Assembly: GCA_002430605.1 (NCBI GenBank)
Contig: DJBY01000077.1
Span: 7,236-16,848 of the forward strand
Length of the DNA stretch: 9,613 bases
From: Opitutia bacterium UBA5964
Lineage (GTDB): Bacteria; Verrucomicrobiota; Verrucomicrobiia; Opitutales; Coraliomargaritaceae
Direction of reading: 5' to 3'
Both the position numbers and the translations under genes were made by a program. This document shows positions 1 through 5,786 of the stretch, one piece after another (position 1 is the stretch's first letter; each line of letters begins with the position of its first letter). The notes under the pieces were generated by a model. It did not search any database. It saw only the letters and a program-made list of their open reading frames with translations, and was not told the origin of the DNA.

Positions 1-10
1 GGGGAGACTC

Positions 11-66
11 GAGAGCTGAGACTTGAGAGCTGAGACTTGAGAGCTGAGGTTTGAGAGCTTGAGCGC
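11..66. repeat. 14-bp tandem repeat, about 3.5 to 4 copies
   Basis: The unit GAGAGCTGAGACTT occurs exactly at 11-24 and 25-38, then as GAGAGCTGAGGTTT at 39-52, and as a decayed copy starting GAGAGCTT at 53-66. The array may begin left of the window, since positions 5-10 (AGACTC) resemble the end of a unit. It lies about 55 nt before the small GNAT gene and codes for nothing visible. Copy number in such arrays often varies between strains, but that is inference here. Confidence 0.85.
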
Positions 67-119
67 TTACCTTCACTGCTGCGAGATTCCTGGCAGACCT
101 CCATCCTAATTATCAACCA

Positions 120-392
120 ATGCCCACAGTCCACCATTCAACCGATCATGCACGCTTCGAAATCATCATCGGCAATGCCACAGCGGTGCTGGAATACACT
201 CGATCCGGCACCTTAATGACGATTCACCACACCTACGTGCCGGTGGAACTACGCGGGCAAAACATCGCAGGGCTGCTGGCGAAAGCTGCGTTCGACAGCG
301 CGCGCGCCGAGCAGCTGCAGGTGGTGCCGCAATGCTCCTACATCGCCAGCTATGCCAAACGGTTTCCCGCAGCTGGCGCACTGGTTGTTTAA
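120..392 (+). CDS. Small GNAT-fold N-acetyltransferase-like protein (YjdJ/NATD1 type), probably frameshifted at its C-terminus
   Basis: The 90-residue product matches the minimal GNAT domain of the YjdJ/NATD1 group, usually about 90-100 residues, thought to bind acetyl-CoA; substrates are mostly unknown. Visible landmarks are a beta strand with IHHTYVP (35-41), the CoA-loop segment RGQNIAGLLA (45-54), a helix AAFDSARAEQ, and VVPQCSY (68-74) with the family's conserved Cys at 72. The family normally ends with a Tyr-x-x-Arg-x-Pro-Glu/Gln-x-x-x-Leu pattern. This frame reads RFPAAGALVV and stops, whereas dropping one base of the TTTCCC run at 363-368 gives RFPQLAHWLF and then KDE, a better family ending, continuing to a TAG at 448-450. 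The ATG at 120 has no clear Shine-Dalgarno sequence. The family call is fairly sure. Whether the frameshift is real, old decay or a sequencing error cannot be told from one sequence. Confidence 0.75.
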   Translation: MPTVHHSTDHARFEIIIGNATAVLEYTRSGTLMTIHHTYVPVELRGQNIAGLLAKAAFDSARAEQLQVVPQCSYIASYAKRFPAAGALVV

Positions 393-410
393 GGACGAGT
401 CAATGCGTAA

Positions 411-432
411 CGAAACCAGCGTAGCGGTTTCG
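411..432. repeat. Perfect 7-bp hairpin (CGAAACC / GGTTTCG)
   Basis: CGAAACC at 411-417 pairs with GGTTTCG at 426-432 across the 8-base loop AGCGTAGC. It lies just downstream of the small GNAT gene stop, and inside its reading frame if the proposed frameshift is undone. There is no U-run, so it is not a classic intrinsic terminator. Its right half overlaps a divergent copy of the GTAGCG-type repeat core, so it probably belongs to that repeat family. Confidence 0.55.
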
Positions 433-505
433 ACCTCGGTGGTTCGATAGCCGAGATGGCTTCGCCAATTCGCGATAAGCGATGCGAACGAAGACACCGA
501 TCAGC

Positions 506-536
506 GTAGCGAGCGGTTTTATCCCGCGATTTGTCC
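506..536. repeat. Dispersed repeat core, GTAGCGAGCGG type
   Basis: The copy begins GTAGCGAGCGG and runs through ATCCCGCGATT. It resembles the copies at 591-621, 3930-3955 and 4129-4154, all intergenic. Its palindromic character and restriction to gaps suggest a REP-like element. No associated transposase is visible. Confidence 0.65.
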
Positions 537-551
537 TAGTGGATGTGTTTG

Positions 552-574
552 CCTGGCGTAAAGCCAGTCGCTAC
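552..574. repeat. CTGGC-n5-GCCAG palindromic repeat followed by TCGCTAC
   Basis: CTGGC (553-557) and GCCAG (563-567) form a 5-bp stem with loop GTAAA, followed by TCGCTAC. The same layout recurs at 640-657 and, almost identically including TCGCTAC, at 3880-3903. The trailing GTAGCGA on the opposite strand matches the start of the GTAGCGAGCGG core, so the two motifs may be parts of one composite element. Confidence 0.65.
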
Positions 575-590
575 GGGAGAAGAATCAATT

Positions 591-621
591 GTAGCAAGCG
601 AGCTTATCCCGTTATGATGCC
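591..621. repeat. Dispersed repeat core, diverged copy
   Basis: It begins GTAGCAAGCGAGC and contains TTATCCCG, matching the 506-536 copy with a few substitutions. It lies 17 bases after the first CTGGC palindrome and 19 bases before the second, so core and palindrome alternate in this gap. Confidence 0.5.
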
Positions 622-639
622 CTTAGGAGCGATCCGATT

Positions 640-657
640 CCTGGCGTACAGCCAGTC
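640..657. repeat. CTGGC-n5-GCCAG palindromic repeat, second copy
   Basis: CTGGC (641-645) and GCCAG (651-655) flank the loop GTACA. It differs from the 552-574 copy at one loop base and lacks the TCGCTAC tail, having TCTCACTG instead. Confidence 0.6.
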
Positions 658-743
658 TCACTGATCAATGTATAGACACTTTATCAGCCCCCCGTCCGAC
701 GACGGAGGCCACACGAACTCTTGAAACTGAAGCGCATTCATCT

Positions 744-1646
744 ATGCTGTGTTCTATGCTCAACCCCGCCGCTCTAATTTTATTCCTCCTCCCCGCTCTG
801 CTGCTGGCCGAAAGCTCGGTATGGAAAGTCTCCAAAGGCGAGCAATCGCTCTACATCGGCGGCACCTGCCATGTCCTGCGCCCCTCCGATTATCCACTTC
901 CGGCAGAGTTCGACTCCGCCTATGCCGCCTCAGACACGCTGGTGTTTGAAATCGATCCAGCCGCAGCCCAACAACCGGCCTTTGCGATGCAACTGCTAGC
1001 CAAAGCGAGCTACACCGACGGACGCACGCTCAAGACGGTGCTCTCGGCGGAGGTGTATCAGGCACTTGCCGCTCAAGCTGCAAAAAGCGGCCTGCCGATC
1101 GAGATGCTCAACGGCATCAAGCCTGGGATGGTGGTGATGATGCTGATGATGCAGGAGCTGAGCAAAGCCGGCGTCTCGCAAGAAGGCGTCGACATGCATT
1201 ATTATGTGCTTGGATTAAAAGATAAGAAACGAGTGCAGTCCCTAGAGACGCCGGATTTTCAAATCGATCTGATCACTTCAATGGGCGAAGGCCTGGAAGA
1301 TGAATTGGTGCTCTACTTACTCAAAGATCTCGCGCACGTGAAGGAACTATTTGATGAGCTCATCGGCGCATGGCGAGCGGGCGATTTAGCTGAGATCGAA
1401 GCCCTATTCATCTCAGAGATGCGCAACTATCCGCAGCTCTACGCAAAGATGCTAGCGGATCGTAATCACCGCTGGATTCCGCAAATCGAAGCCTATTTGC
1501 AAAGTCCTGAAATCGAATTCGTGCTGGTCGGCGTCGCGCATGCGGTGGGTAAAGATGGACTCCTCCAGCTACTGAAAGACCAAGGCTACAGTGTTGAGTC
1601 AGTAAAAATGAGTAGCCAGAAGGCAGCGATCAGAAGCCAGAACTGA
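744..1646 (+). CDS. TraB/GumN family protein, exported
   Basis: The 300-residue product has the usual length and landmarks of bacterial TraB/GumN proteins, a family with conserved His and Glu residues, related by sequence to the Tiki proteases; the bacterial role is mostly unknown. Residues 6-22 form a hydrophobic signal segment ending LLLAESS, pointing to export or inner-membrane anchoring. The mature part opens with WKVSKGEQSLYIGGTCHVL, where His43 lies in the GT-x-H motif, followed by VFEID (67-71), GVDMHYY (148-154), LETPDFQ (167-173), DRNHRWIPQI (239-248) and the closing GVAHAVGKDGL (263-273) with His266. No key motif is missing. The start could be Met1 (744) or Met5 (756); neither has a good ribosome binding site, and both leave the signal segment usable. 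The gene stands alone, with a repeat-filled gap upstream and a long hairpin at its stop. Confidence 0.88.
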   Translation: MLCSMLNPAALILFLLPALLLAESSVWKVSKGEQSLYIGGTCHVLRPSDYPLPAEFDSAYAASDTLVFEIDPAAAQQPAFAMQLLAKASYTDGRTLKTVLSAEVYQALAAQAAKSGLPIEMLNGIKPGMVVMMLMMQELSKAGVSQEGVDMHYYVLGLKDKKRVQSLETPDFQIDLITSMGEGLEDELVLYLLKDLAHVKELFDELIGAWRAGDLAEIEALFISEMRNYPQLYAKMLADRNHRWIPQIEAYLQSPEIEFVLVGVAHAVGKDGLLQLLKDQGYSVESVKMSSQKAAIRSQN

Positions 1647-1709
1647 GTGTCGGCGACTCGCCCTCGTTTGCATCAACAACGTCTCAACGTGGGCGGGTCG
1701 CCCACACTC
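1645..1709. repeat. Long imperfect hairpin overlapping the TraB/GumN stop codon
   Basis: Bases 1645-1667 (GAGTGTCGGCGACTCGCCC and four more) are the near-exact reverse complement of 1687-1709, with 3 mismatches in 23, around a 19-base loop. Inside the right arm GTGGGCG-GGT-CGCCCAC (1689-1705) is itself a perfect 7-bp stem, so two folds compete. The left arm begins within the TGA at 1644-1646. No U-run follows, so it may be a REP-like or 3'-stabilising element rather than a strict intrinsic terminator. Confidence 0.6.
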
Positions 1710-1918
1710 CTATAACTGTCGGTCATGCGAACAGCCCCTACAGCTGCACACAAAAAGGGCGCCCCGCCATCACAGCAAAATCGCCCCAAACAAAAACTCT
1801 ATCAGGCGGAAAGTAGAACTAAGCAGCGCTCAGGATTCGTAAACCGCAGAGAACGGCCAATGATTTATCCCACAAGATCCCTCCCACATGGCATTGAAAA
1901 TTCATGCGCTAACATGTT
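1710..1918. other. Gap between convergent genes with no supported gene
   Basis: This stretch lies between the 3' ends of the TraB/GumN gene and the minus-strand HAD gene. The open frames crossing it have low-complexity, basic translations with no recognisable domain and look non-coding. Minor structures are the AACATGTT palindrome (1911-1918), right after the HAD stop, and a weak GC-stem/T-run on the minus strand near 1752-1768. Confidence 0.55.
1752..1768 (-). terminator. Weak candidate intrinsic terminator for the HAD gene
   Basis: Read on the minus strand, GGCG-GGG-CGCC is followed by C and then TTTTT (plus-strand AAAAA at 1752-1756). The stem is only 4 bp, and the site is about 150 nt beyond the HAD stop, so this is a tentative call. 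Confidence 0.22.
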
Positions 1919-2584
1919 TCATTCCGTTTCGACCAACAGCTGACGAAGGTCACTGACCTCAGTCGCAACCACTGCCTCGGGGCGCTGCGCCTGCGATGGA
2001 AAATAAACAAAATGCGCGCCCACATGCAGCGCCGCCACGTGATCGGCATTCGCATCGCCAATAAATAGCGTACGATGCGCGGGCGTGTCGGTCTCAGCAA
2101 GAATACGCGCCATGCTCTCGGGCTTGCCTGGCGGCGAACCGATGATCACGTCAAACAGCTCGGTGCCGCCAGCCGAAGCTAGCATCTCCTCCAATGGCAC
2201 CTGTGGGACCCCAGATAACACATAGCGCGGAATTTCCGCAGCATAACAGGCTTGCACAAATTCCCGCGAGCCTAGGCGCCACTGTGCAGACGCACACCGC
2301 GGTTCACATATATTAGTGAAGCGCGCGACCTCTGCATCCAGAAACGCCGCATCCGGGTTAATCTGCAGCAGCTCACGATAAAAATGCTCGATATGATGGG
2401 TGCGGCTTTTACCAAAGCCTGCCATCACCATTGCCATAAACGGTTCGCTCAGCTCCGCATGCGCCTCTGGCACCCAACTGCGAAAGGCCTCGATTTTCGC
2501 TGCCATAGTATCTAGCAGCACCCCATCACAATCAAATATGACCAAATCGATCGAATGCACCGAACCTGCTAGTTTTAAATTCAT
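1919..2584 (-). CDS. HAD-superfamily hydrolase (phosphoglycolate phosphatase-like, subfamily I)
   Basis: The 221-residue product is a complete haloacid-dehalogenase-type phosphatase. Motif I is FDCDGVLLDT, with the expected nucleophile Asp18 and acid Asp20. A helical cap follows (roughly 26-105). Motif II is YVLSGVP with Ser124, motif III Lys154 in PPGKPES, and motif IV GDANAD with Asp177 and Asp181. These are all residues needed for Mg-dependent hydrolysis of a phosphate ester through an aspartyl-phosphate. The cap between motifs I and II places it with the phosphoglycolate phosphatase/beta-phosphoglucomutase type, but the substrate cannot be read from the sequence. The ATG at 2584 is preceded on its strand by GAAAGGTGG, 13 nt away, a Shine-Dalgarno-like match at a long distance. 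It is transcribed divergently from the membrane protein gene at 2701. It has no signal peptide, so it should be cytoplasmic. Confidence 0.88.
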   Translation of the reverse strand: MNLKLAGSVHSIDLVIFDCDGVLLDTMAAKIEAFRSWVPEAHAELSEPFMAMVMAGFGKSRTHHIEHFYRELLQINPDAAFLDAEVARFTNICEPRCASAQWRLGSREFVQACYAAEIPRYVLSGVPQVPLEEMLASAGGTELFDVIIGSPPGKPESMARILAETDTPAHRTLFIGDANADHVAALHVGAHFVYFPSQAQRPEAVVATEVSDLRQLLVETE

Positions 2585-2700
2585 CCGCTTTTTTTGCCCA
2601 CCTTTCTGCAGTCTGACAAATCCCGTCTCCGTTTTTTTTGCTTTAACCCGCCGCCACAGCCATTAGCCATTACTTAGCAGCGATCATTCACCTTTTTATC

Positions 2701-3237
2701 ATGACACTTTTTCAAGCCACACTTTACACAGGACTCTTTCTTCTGGTCTTCGGCGGCCACTTTTTTTGGCACGGGATGAAAACTGCCAAGAGCACGCAGG
2801 CCTTTCCACGTTCACAAGCAGCCGCCGTTATCCTGCTCGGCGCCGCCGCCGCGTGGTTTCTCTACAAAGTGCTGCACCTTGGCCCTGCCGACTTCGGCCA
2901 ATACAAGAACATCCTCTTCCTGGTCTTTCTCGTCACCGCCATCGGCTCGTTCTACTATGTGCCTGACTTTCTCGCCGTGCGCGGACTCGCGGCATTGACA
3001 CTCATGACCGCGGGCGTGCTGCTCGATGCGGCCTACATGCAGCTGCCGCAAGCGCGCCTGCTGCTCGTCACCTTTGTGTATGTCGCAATTGTCGTGGCAC
3101 TGATCCTGGGTGCGAATCCGTATAAATTGCGCGATTTCTTCGACTGGCTCTACAAAGCAGAGAGCCGCCCTAAGCGCTTCGGTGGCGCATTTGCTGCATA
3201 CGGGCTCTTGCTAATCGGCGTTGCATTCACATACTAA
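2701..3237 (+). CDS. Six-helix integral membrane protein of unknown function, upstream of gmk
   Basis: I do not recognise a named family. The 178-residue product is almost entirely hydrophobic, with predicted membrane segments near residues 5-24, 37-57, 70-87, 90-110, 117-137 and 160-177. Short polar links include HGMKTAKSTQ (24-33) after helix 1, GQYKN before helix 3, and NPYKLRDFFDWLYKAESRPKRF (139-160) before the last helix. Arg/Lys-rich loops after helices 1 and 5 suggest those loops face the cytoplasm. His20 and His24 flank the aromatic FFW at the end of helix 1; whether they bind anything is unknown. The gene ends 5 nt before the GTG of gmk, so the two are probably one transcription unit, but no functional link is known. 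The ATG at 2701 has no clear Shine-Dalgarno sequence. Confidence 0.75.
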   Translation: MTLFQATLYTGLFLLVFGGHFFWHGMKTAKSTQAFPRSQAAAVILLGAAAAWFLYKVLHLGPADFGQYKNILFLVFLVTAIGSFYYVPDFLAVRGLAALTLMTAGVLLDAAYMQLPQARLLLVTFVYVAIVVALILGANPYKLRDFFDWLYKAESRPKRFGGAFAAYGLLLIGVAFTY

Positions 3238-3242
3238 ACCAC

Positions 3243-3851
3243 GTGGACAACAACATTCCTCAGACTGGCCTCCTGATCATTGTCTCTGGCCCTGCTGGCA
3301 GTGGCAAAACAACACTCTGCGAGCGTATGCTCGCCGAAGTGCCAGAGCTCTGGCGCGTCGTCACCTCGACCACCCGCCAGCCGCGCGCCGGTGAAAAAGA
3401 CCACGTCGATTACTATTTCTTCGACCACGCCACCTTCGAAGCAAAAATCGCGGCTGGGCATTTCTACGAACACGCCCAGGTGCACAGTAACATTTACGGC
3501 ACGCTCAAAAGCGAGGTGCAGGACAAACTCGCCGCTGGCACCGACCTGCTGCTCAACATCGACGTGCAAGGCGCCGCGCAAATGCGCCAGACCGCGCAAA
3601 CCGATCCGCTACTCAAAGGCCACGTCGTCAGCGTCTTTATCATGCCTCGCACGCTCGAAGAGCTGGAGCAACGCCTTCGTGGCCGCGCCACCGACGCCGA
3701 AGACGAGATCCAACGCCGCATGCAAGTCGCCCGCGACGAGATGCAGCAACACGAACTCTACGACCACACGATACTCAGCGGCTCACGCGGCGAAGACTTC
3801 GAAGCGCTGCAAGCGATCTATTCCAACGAAAAAGCGAAATTGGCGGAATAG
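3243..3851 (+). CDS. gmk: Guanylate kinase
   Basis: Guanylate kinase converts GMP and ATP to GDP and ADP, an essential cytoplasmic step in GTP, dGTP and (p)ppGpp supply. The 202-residue length is typical. The P-loop is GPAGSGKTT (16-24) with Lys22. The GMP-binding region has TSTTRQPRAGEKDHVDYYF (41-59) and HFYEHAQVHSNIYGT (73-87). NIDVQGA (105-111) is the usual strand after the GMP site, and LRGRATDAEDEIQRRM (145-160) is the lid with its arginines. YDHTI (173-177) matches the C-terminal part. The start is GTG at 3243; no upstream in-frame ATG fits, and the next Met is residue 29, beyond the P-loop. The GTG lies 5 nt after the membrane protein stop with no visible Shine-Dalgarno sequence, which suggests translational coupling. 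The common neighbours rpoZ and yicC-like genes are not in this window. Confidence 0.96.
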   Translation: MDNNIPQTGLLIIVSGPAGSGKTTLCERMLAEVPELWRVVTSTTRQPRAGEKDHVDYYFFDHATFEAKIAAGHFYEHAQVHSNIYGTLKSEVQDKLAAGTDLLLNIDVQGAAQMRQTAQTDPLLKGHVVSVFIMPRTLEELEQRLRGRATDAEDEIQRRMQVARDEMQQHELYDHTILSGSRGEDFEALQAIYSNEKAKLAE

Positions 3852-3879
3852 TCCCGCTTTTAAGATAGTTTGATATGAT

Positions 3880-3903
3880 CCTGGCATCAAGCCAGTCGCT
3901 ACA
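3880..3903. repeat. CTGGC-n5-GCCAG palindromic repeat followed by TCGCTAC
   Basis: CTGGC (3881-3885), loop ATCAA, GCCAG (3891-3895), then TCGCTAC. Outside the loop it matches the copy at 552-574 closely, although over 3 kb away. A possible half-copy, TCCTGGCTTCAA, lies at 4171-4182. Confidence 0.65.
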
Positions 3904-3921
3904 ACATGTACGGCAGCAACG

Positions 3922-3955
3922 CGAATATCGTAGCGAGCGGGTCGATCTCGCGATT
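3922..3955. repeat. 34-base direct repeat, copy 1
   Basis: The copy runs from CGAATATCGTAGCGAGCGGG to CTCGCGATT and matches 4121-4154 at 33 of 34 bases, the difference being T versus C in the seventh position. It contains the GTAGCGAGCGG core also found at 506. The second half, GGGTCGATCTCGCG, resembles a cognate of the GGGTCGACCTCCG arm of the nearby inverted repeat. Confidence 0.75.
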
Positions 3956-3978
3956 CTGTCGGGGTTGGGCGATTCTGT

Positions 3979-4110
3979 TGGGGAGGGTCGACCTCCGTGT
4001 CGACCGCAAGCAGTTTAGAAATCACATAAAAATCCAAGATTCTCTGTCGGCTGTTAGTCATGCCAGCCACCCCCGCATCTCCCGGACGACACGGAGGTCA
4101 TCCCTCCCCA
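3979..4110. repeat. 28-base inverted repeat with 76-base spacer
   Basis: Bases 3979-4006 (TGGGGAGGGTCGACCTCCGT then GTCGACCG) are the reverse complement of 4083-4110 at 25 of 28 positions. The left arm also contains the smaller palindrome GTCGAC twice. The arms could pair into a long cruciform or RNA stem enclosing 4007-4082, which holds no gene. Paired termini like these could bound a small non-autonomous element, but no flanking target duplication was identified. Confidence 0.65.
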
Positions 4111-4120
4111 GAGCCAGAAG

Positions 4121-4154
4121 CGAATACCGTAGCGAGCGGGTCGATCTCGCGATT
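4121..4154. repeat. 34-base direct repeat, copy 2
   Basis: It runs from CGAATACCGTAGCGAGCGGG to CTCGCGATT, the near-identical partner of 3922-3955. The two copies flank the 28-base inverted repeat on either side, giving an overall order of direct repeat, left arm, spacer, right arm, direct repeat. Confidence 0.75.
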
Positions 4155-4196
4155 GCCTCCCTTTGTATGATCCTGGCTTCAATAAGAACACCACGC

Positions 4197-5648
4197 CTAC
4201 CACGTATACTCGACTGTATAGGTCACCGTCTGCGTGCCATCTGGTTCCACTGTGACAGGAAACTCGATCGTCTGCGCGTCAGTCTTTTCGAATTCGTGGC
4301 TCGGCGTTTGAATTTCCCAGTTGGACCAGCGGAAAAGCGGCTCCACCACATTCACGGTCACTGTCTCTTCACTGCGATTACGGATCTCCACCTCGAAGGT
4401 CTCGCGTAGCATATTGCGACTCGGGTGCTGGTAGAAATTGGTGCGGGTACGTTCGCCGACAATATCGAAGGCATTGCCTAGATAGACACGGATGGTCTCG
4501 TTCTTCGGGGTGTGATCGATCGTGTTCTCGCCGGTGAACTCTAGTTGGCCGTCGTCATCCATACGATAAAACCGCATGCGCCCCGCCGGTAGCGGCACGC
4601 CTAGGCCGTTCTCCTCTTTGTTCTCAAGCTCACGGTAAATCGCCACGTCCGGTTGCGTATTTTGCCCGTAGTTCTGGTTCGCGTTCAATCCGCCATAATA
4701 GCCCACCTTAAAGCCTTGATATACATAGAGCTTGGTGGTCTGTACATTCTCACCACGGACAAACTCGACTTGCTTCGTCTCCCGATCACGCAAGGTCGTC
4801 GCCAGCGGCAGTGAATACATATGGAACTCGTCGAACTTCTTTTCTTCGACCGCAGGTGCAGACGCGCTATCGGCCATGGCCATTGCGTAGACTTTTTCAC
4901 GGCGCACATTCTGTGGCGGCTCCACCTTATTCACATCGCCCGCGATCAATTTGATTTTCGCCTCTTCAAAGGTCTTGCCGGTGTTGTTTTCAATCGAAAC
5001 CCAGCCAGTGAGTGTCACCGCGTCGCCCTGTTCCGGTAGCACCAGATTGTAGTCCGACTTCCACGACATGCCATTGGTCAAGTAGCTGAGTTGGGCATCG
5101 AAGGCGGCCTTTTTATTGGAGAACAGTTTCCATGAGAGGGTTGGCTGTAGCACCGAATCGTCACCCAGACTGGGGAAGAGTGGCGTGCCAGGCAAACGCG
5201 TCTGCAGCTCGCCATCGACCTCAATGATCGGCTCCAGCATCTTTTGCTGCTGATTACCGTATTGATTCTTGGTGGTAATCATCGAAGGCGCACGGATAAT
5301 TTTACCCGACTCGATCACCTCTTTGCCGTCCACCACCTTGAGGAACCGAATCGTCTGTCCTTCGAACATTTGCAGCAACCGTTGCTGATCGACGGGGTCG
5401 CCGCGATAGCTCTGCTCGACCACACTGAGCGCCACCGCGCCACTCGGATCTCGCAGAATCACCGATTCGGGCTCGAGTTGCGCGGTCACACCACTGTAAC
5501 TGACATCACTGAGCCCCGCGTTCAGATCGAGCGACACGGTATCGCGCACCACGCCGAAGTTTTCGTTGTACACAGTGATCGCCGGTTGCGCGGACGCCAG
5601 AGTCGCGAAGAAAACAGTAGAGAATTGGAGTCGTATCGATTTCATCAT
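4197..5648 (-). CDS. Exported DUF4139 domain-containing protein
   Basis: The 483-residue product has an N-terminal signal peptide (Met1 to about Ala20, cleavage likely at ASA-QPAI), so it should act outside the cytoplasmic membrane. Residues from about 185 to the end look like DUF4139, a beta-rich domain of unknown function found in MuiA-like proteins: LSYLTNGMSWKSDYNLVLP (187-205), GWVSIENNTGKTFEEAKIKL (215-234), LPAGRMRFYR (353-362) and the closing beta strands TQTVTYTVEYTW (472-483). The first 160 residues are also beta-rich but I do not recognise a MuiA-type DUF4140 domain or a coiled coil. Residues 256-272 are a low-complexity Ala/Ser/Glu linker, and 321-333 an Asn/Gln-rich stretch. Met1 (5648) or Met2 could start the protein, with no difference to export. 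It lies 138 nt downstream of the 208-residue anchored protein gene on the same strand. Function unknown. Confidence 0.85.
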   Translation of the reverse strand: MMKSIRLQFSTVFFATLASAQPAITVYNENFGVVRDTVSLDLNAGLSDVSYSGVTAQLEPESVILRDPSGAVALSVVEQSYRGDPVDQQRLLQMFEGQTIRFLKVVDGKEVIESGKIIRAPSMITTKNQYGNQQQKMLEPIIEVDGELQTRLPGTPLFPSLGDDSVLQPTLSWKLFSNKKAAFDAQLSYLTNGMSWKSDYNLVLPEQGDAVTLTGWVSIENNTGKTFEEAKIKLIAGDVNKVEPPQNVRREKVYAMAMADSASAPAVEEKKFDEFHMYSLPLATTLRDRETKQVEFVRGENVQTTKLYVYQGFKVGYYGGLNANQNYGQNTQPDVAIYRELENKEENGLGVPLPAGRMRFYRMDDDGQLEFTGENTIDHTPKNETIRVYLGNAFDIVGERTRTNFYQHPSRNMLRETFEVEIRNRSEETVTVNVVEPLFRWSNWEIQTPSHEFEKTDAQTIEFPVTVEPDGTQTVTYTVEYTW

Positions 5649-5680
5649 AGCAAGGGCGCGCGAGCGCTGTGGTTTATTAG

Positions 5681-5709
5681 ATAATTTTGGCTAAAACCGA
5701 ATGAATCAA
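5681..5709 (-). promoter_or_regulatory. Possible promoter for the DUF4139 gene
   Basis: On the minus strand TTGATT (plus 5704-5709) stands 17 bases before AATTAT (plus 5681-5686); each box matches the sigma-70 consensus at 4 of 6 bases. TATCTA (plus 5678-5683) is an alternative -10 with a 20-base spacer. The -35 box overlaps one arm of the inverted repeat at 5700-5732. Weak on sequence alone. Confidence 0.25.
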
Positions 5710-5732
5710 GCATCCTAGCTCTCTGATTCATT
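5700..5732. promoter_or_regulatory. 9-bp perfect inverted repeat, operator-like
   Basis: AATGAATCA (5700-5708) and TGATTCATT (5724-5732) are exact reverse complements separated by 15 bases. The site lies between two minus-strand genes, upstream of the DUF4139 start, and overlaps its candidate -35 box. It is AT-rich and has no U-run, so an operator is as likely as a weak terminator of the gene at 5787. Confidence 0.4.
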
Positions 5733-5786
5733 TGATTGAACCGCACATTCTAATCGAATCAGCCGGAGATTCAAGTTCGCTAGAAC

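Larger units (their letters stand above)
393..743. other. Gene-free gap filled with short palindromic repeats
   Basis: These 351 bases separate the small GNAT gene from the TraB/GumN gene and contain no convincing gene. Short open frames in it consist of repeat sequence. From about 403 to 662 it is a mosaic of two motifs: a GTAGCGAGCGG-type core and a CTGGC-n5-GCCAG palindrome, both of which recur in the gap at 3852-4196. The last 80 bases (663-743) are non-repetitive and must hold any promoter for the downstream gene, but I could not pick convincing -35/-10 boxes. Confidence 0.7.
3852..4196. other. Gene-free gap with composite palindromic repeats
   Basis: These 345 bases lie between gmk and the 3' end of the minus-strand DUF4139 gene. 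Open frames through them are repeat-derived, with no recognisable domain. The gap holds one CTGGC palindrome (3880-3903), two almost identical 34-base direct repeats (3922-3955 and 4121-4154), and a 28-base inverted repeat (3979-4006 with 4083-4110). The left half has a repeat family in common with the gap at 393-743. As the region between two convergent genes it may also serve transcription termination, but no GC hairpin with a U-run was seen. Confidence 0.7.

Noticed and set aside
403..662. A CRISPR array
   Set aside because: The repeats differ in sequence, spacing and type, are few, and no cas gene is visible.
482..664. A 60-codon open frame in the first repeat gap
   Set aside because: It is made entirely of the palindromic repeat motifs.
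1725..1943. A 72-codon plus-strand open frame downstream of the TraB/GumN gene
   Set aside because: Basic, low-complexity translation, no ribosome binding site, and it runs into the antisense end of the HAD gene.
3280..3873. A 197-codon open frame overlapping gmk in a different frame
   Set aside because: Low-complexity Ser/Thr/Lys/Arg translation; the gmk frame has every family motif.
3906..4409. A 167-codon open frame on the plus strand between gmk and the DUF4139 gene
   Set aside because: Its first half is repeat sequence and its second half is antisense to the C-terminus of the DUF4139 gene. The translation is Arg/Ser-rich with no domain.
5244..5684. A 146-codon plus-strand open frame opposite the start of the DUF4139 gene
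   Set aside because: His/Arg-rich translation without a domain, antisense to a signal peptide and a coherent protein.
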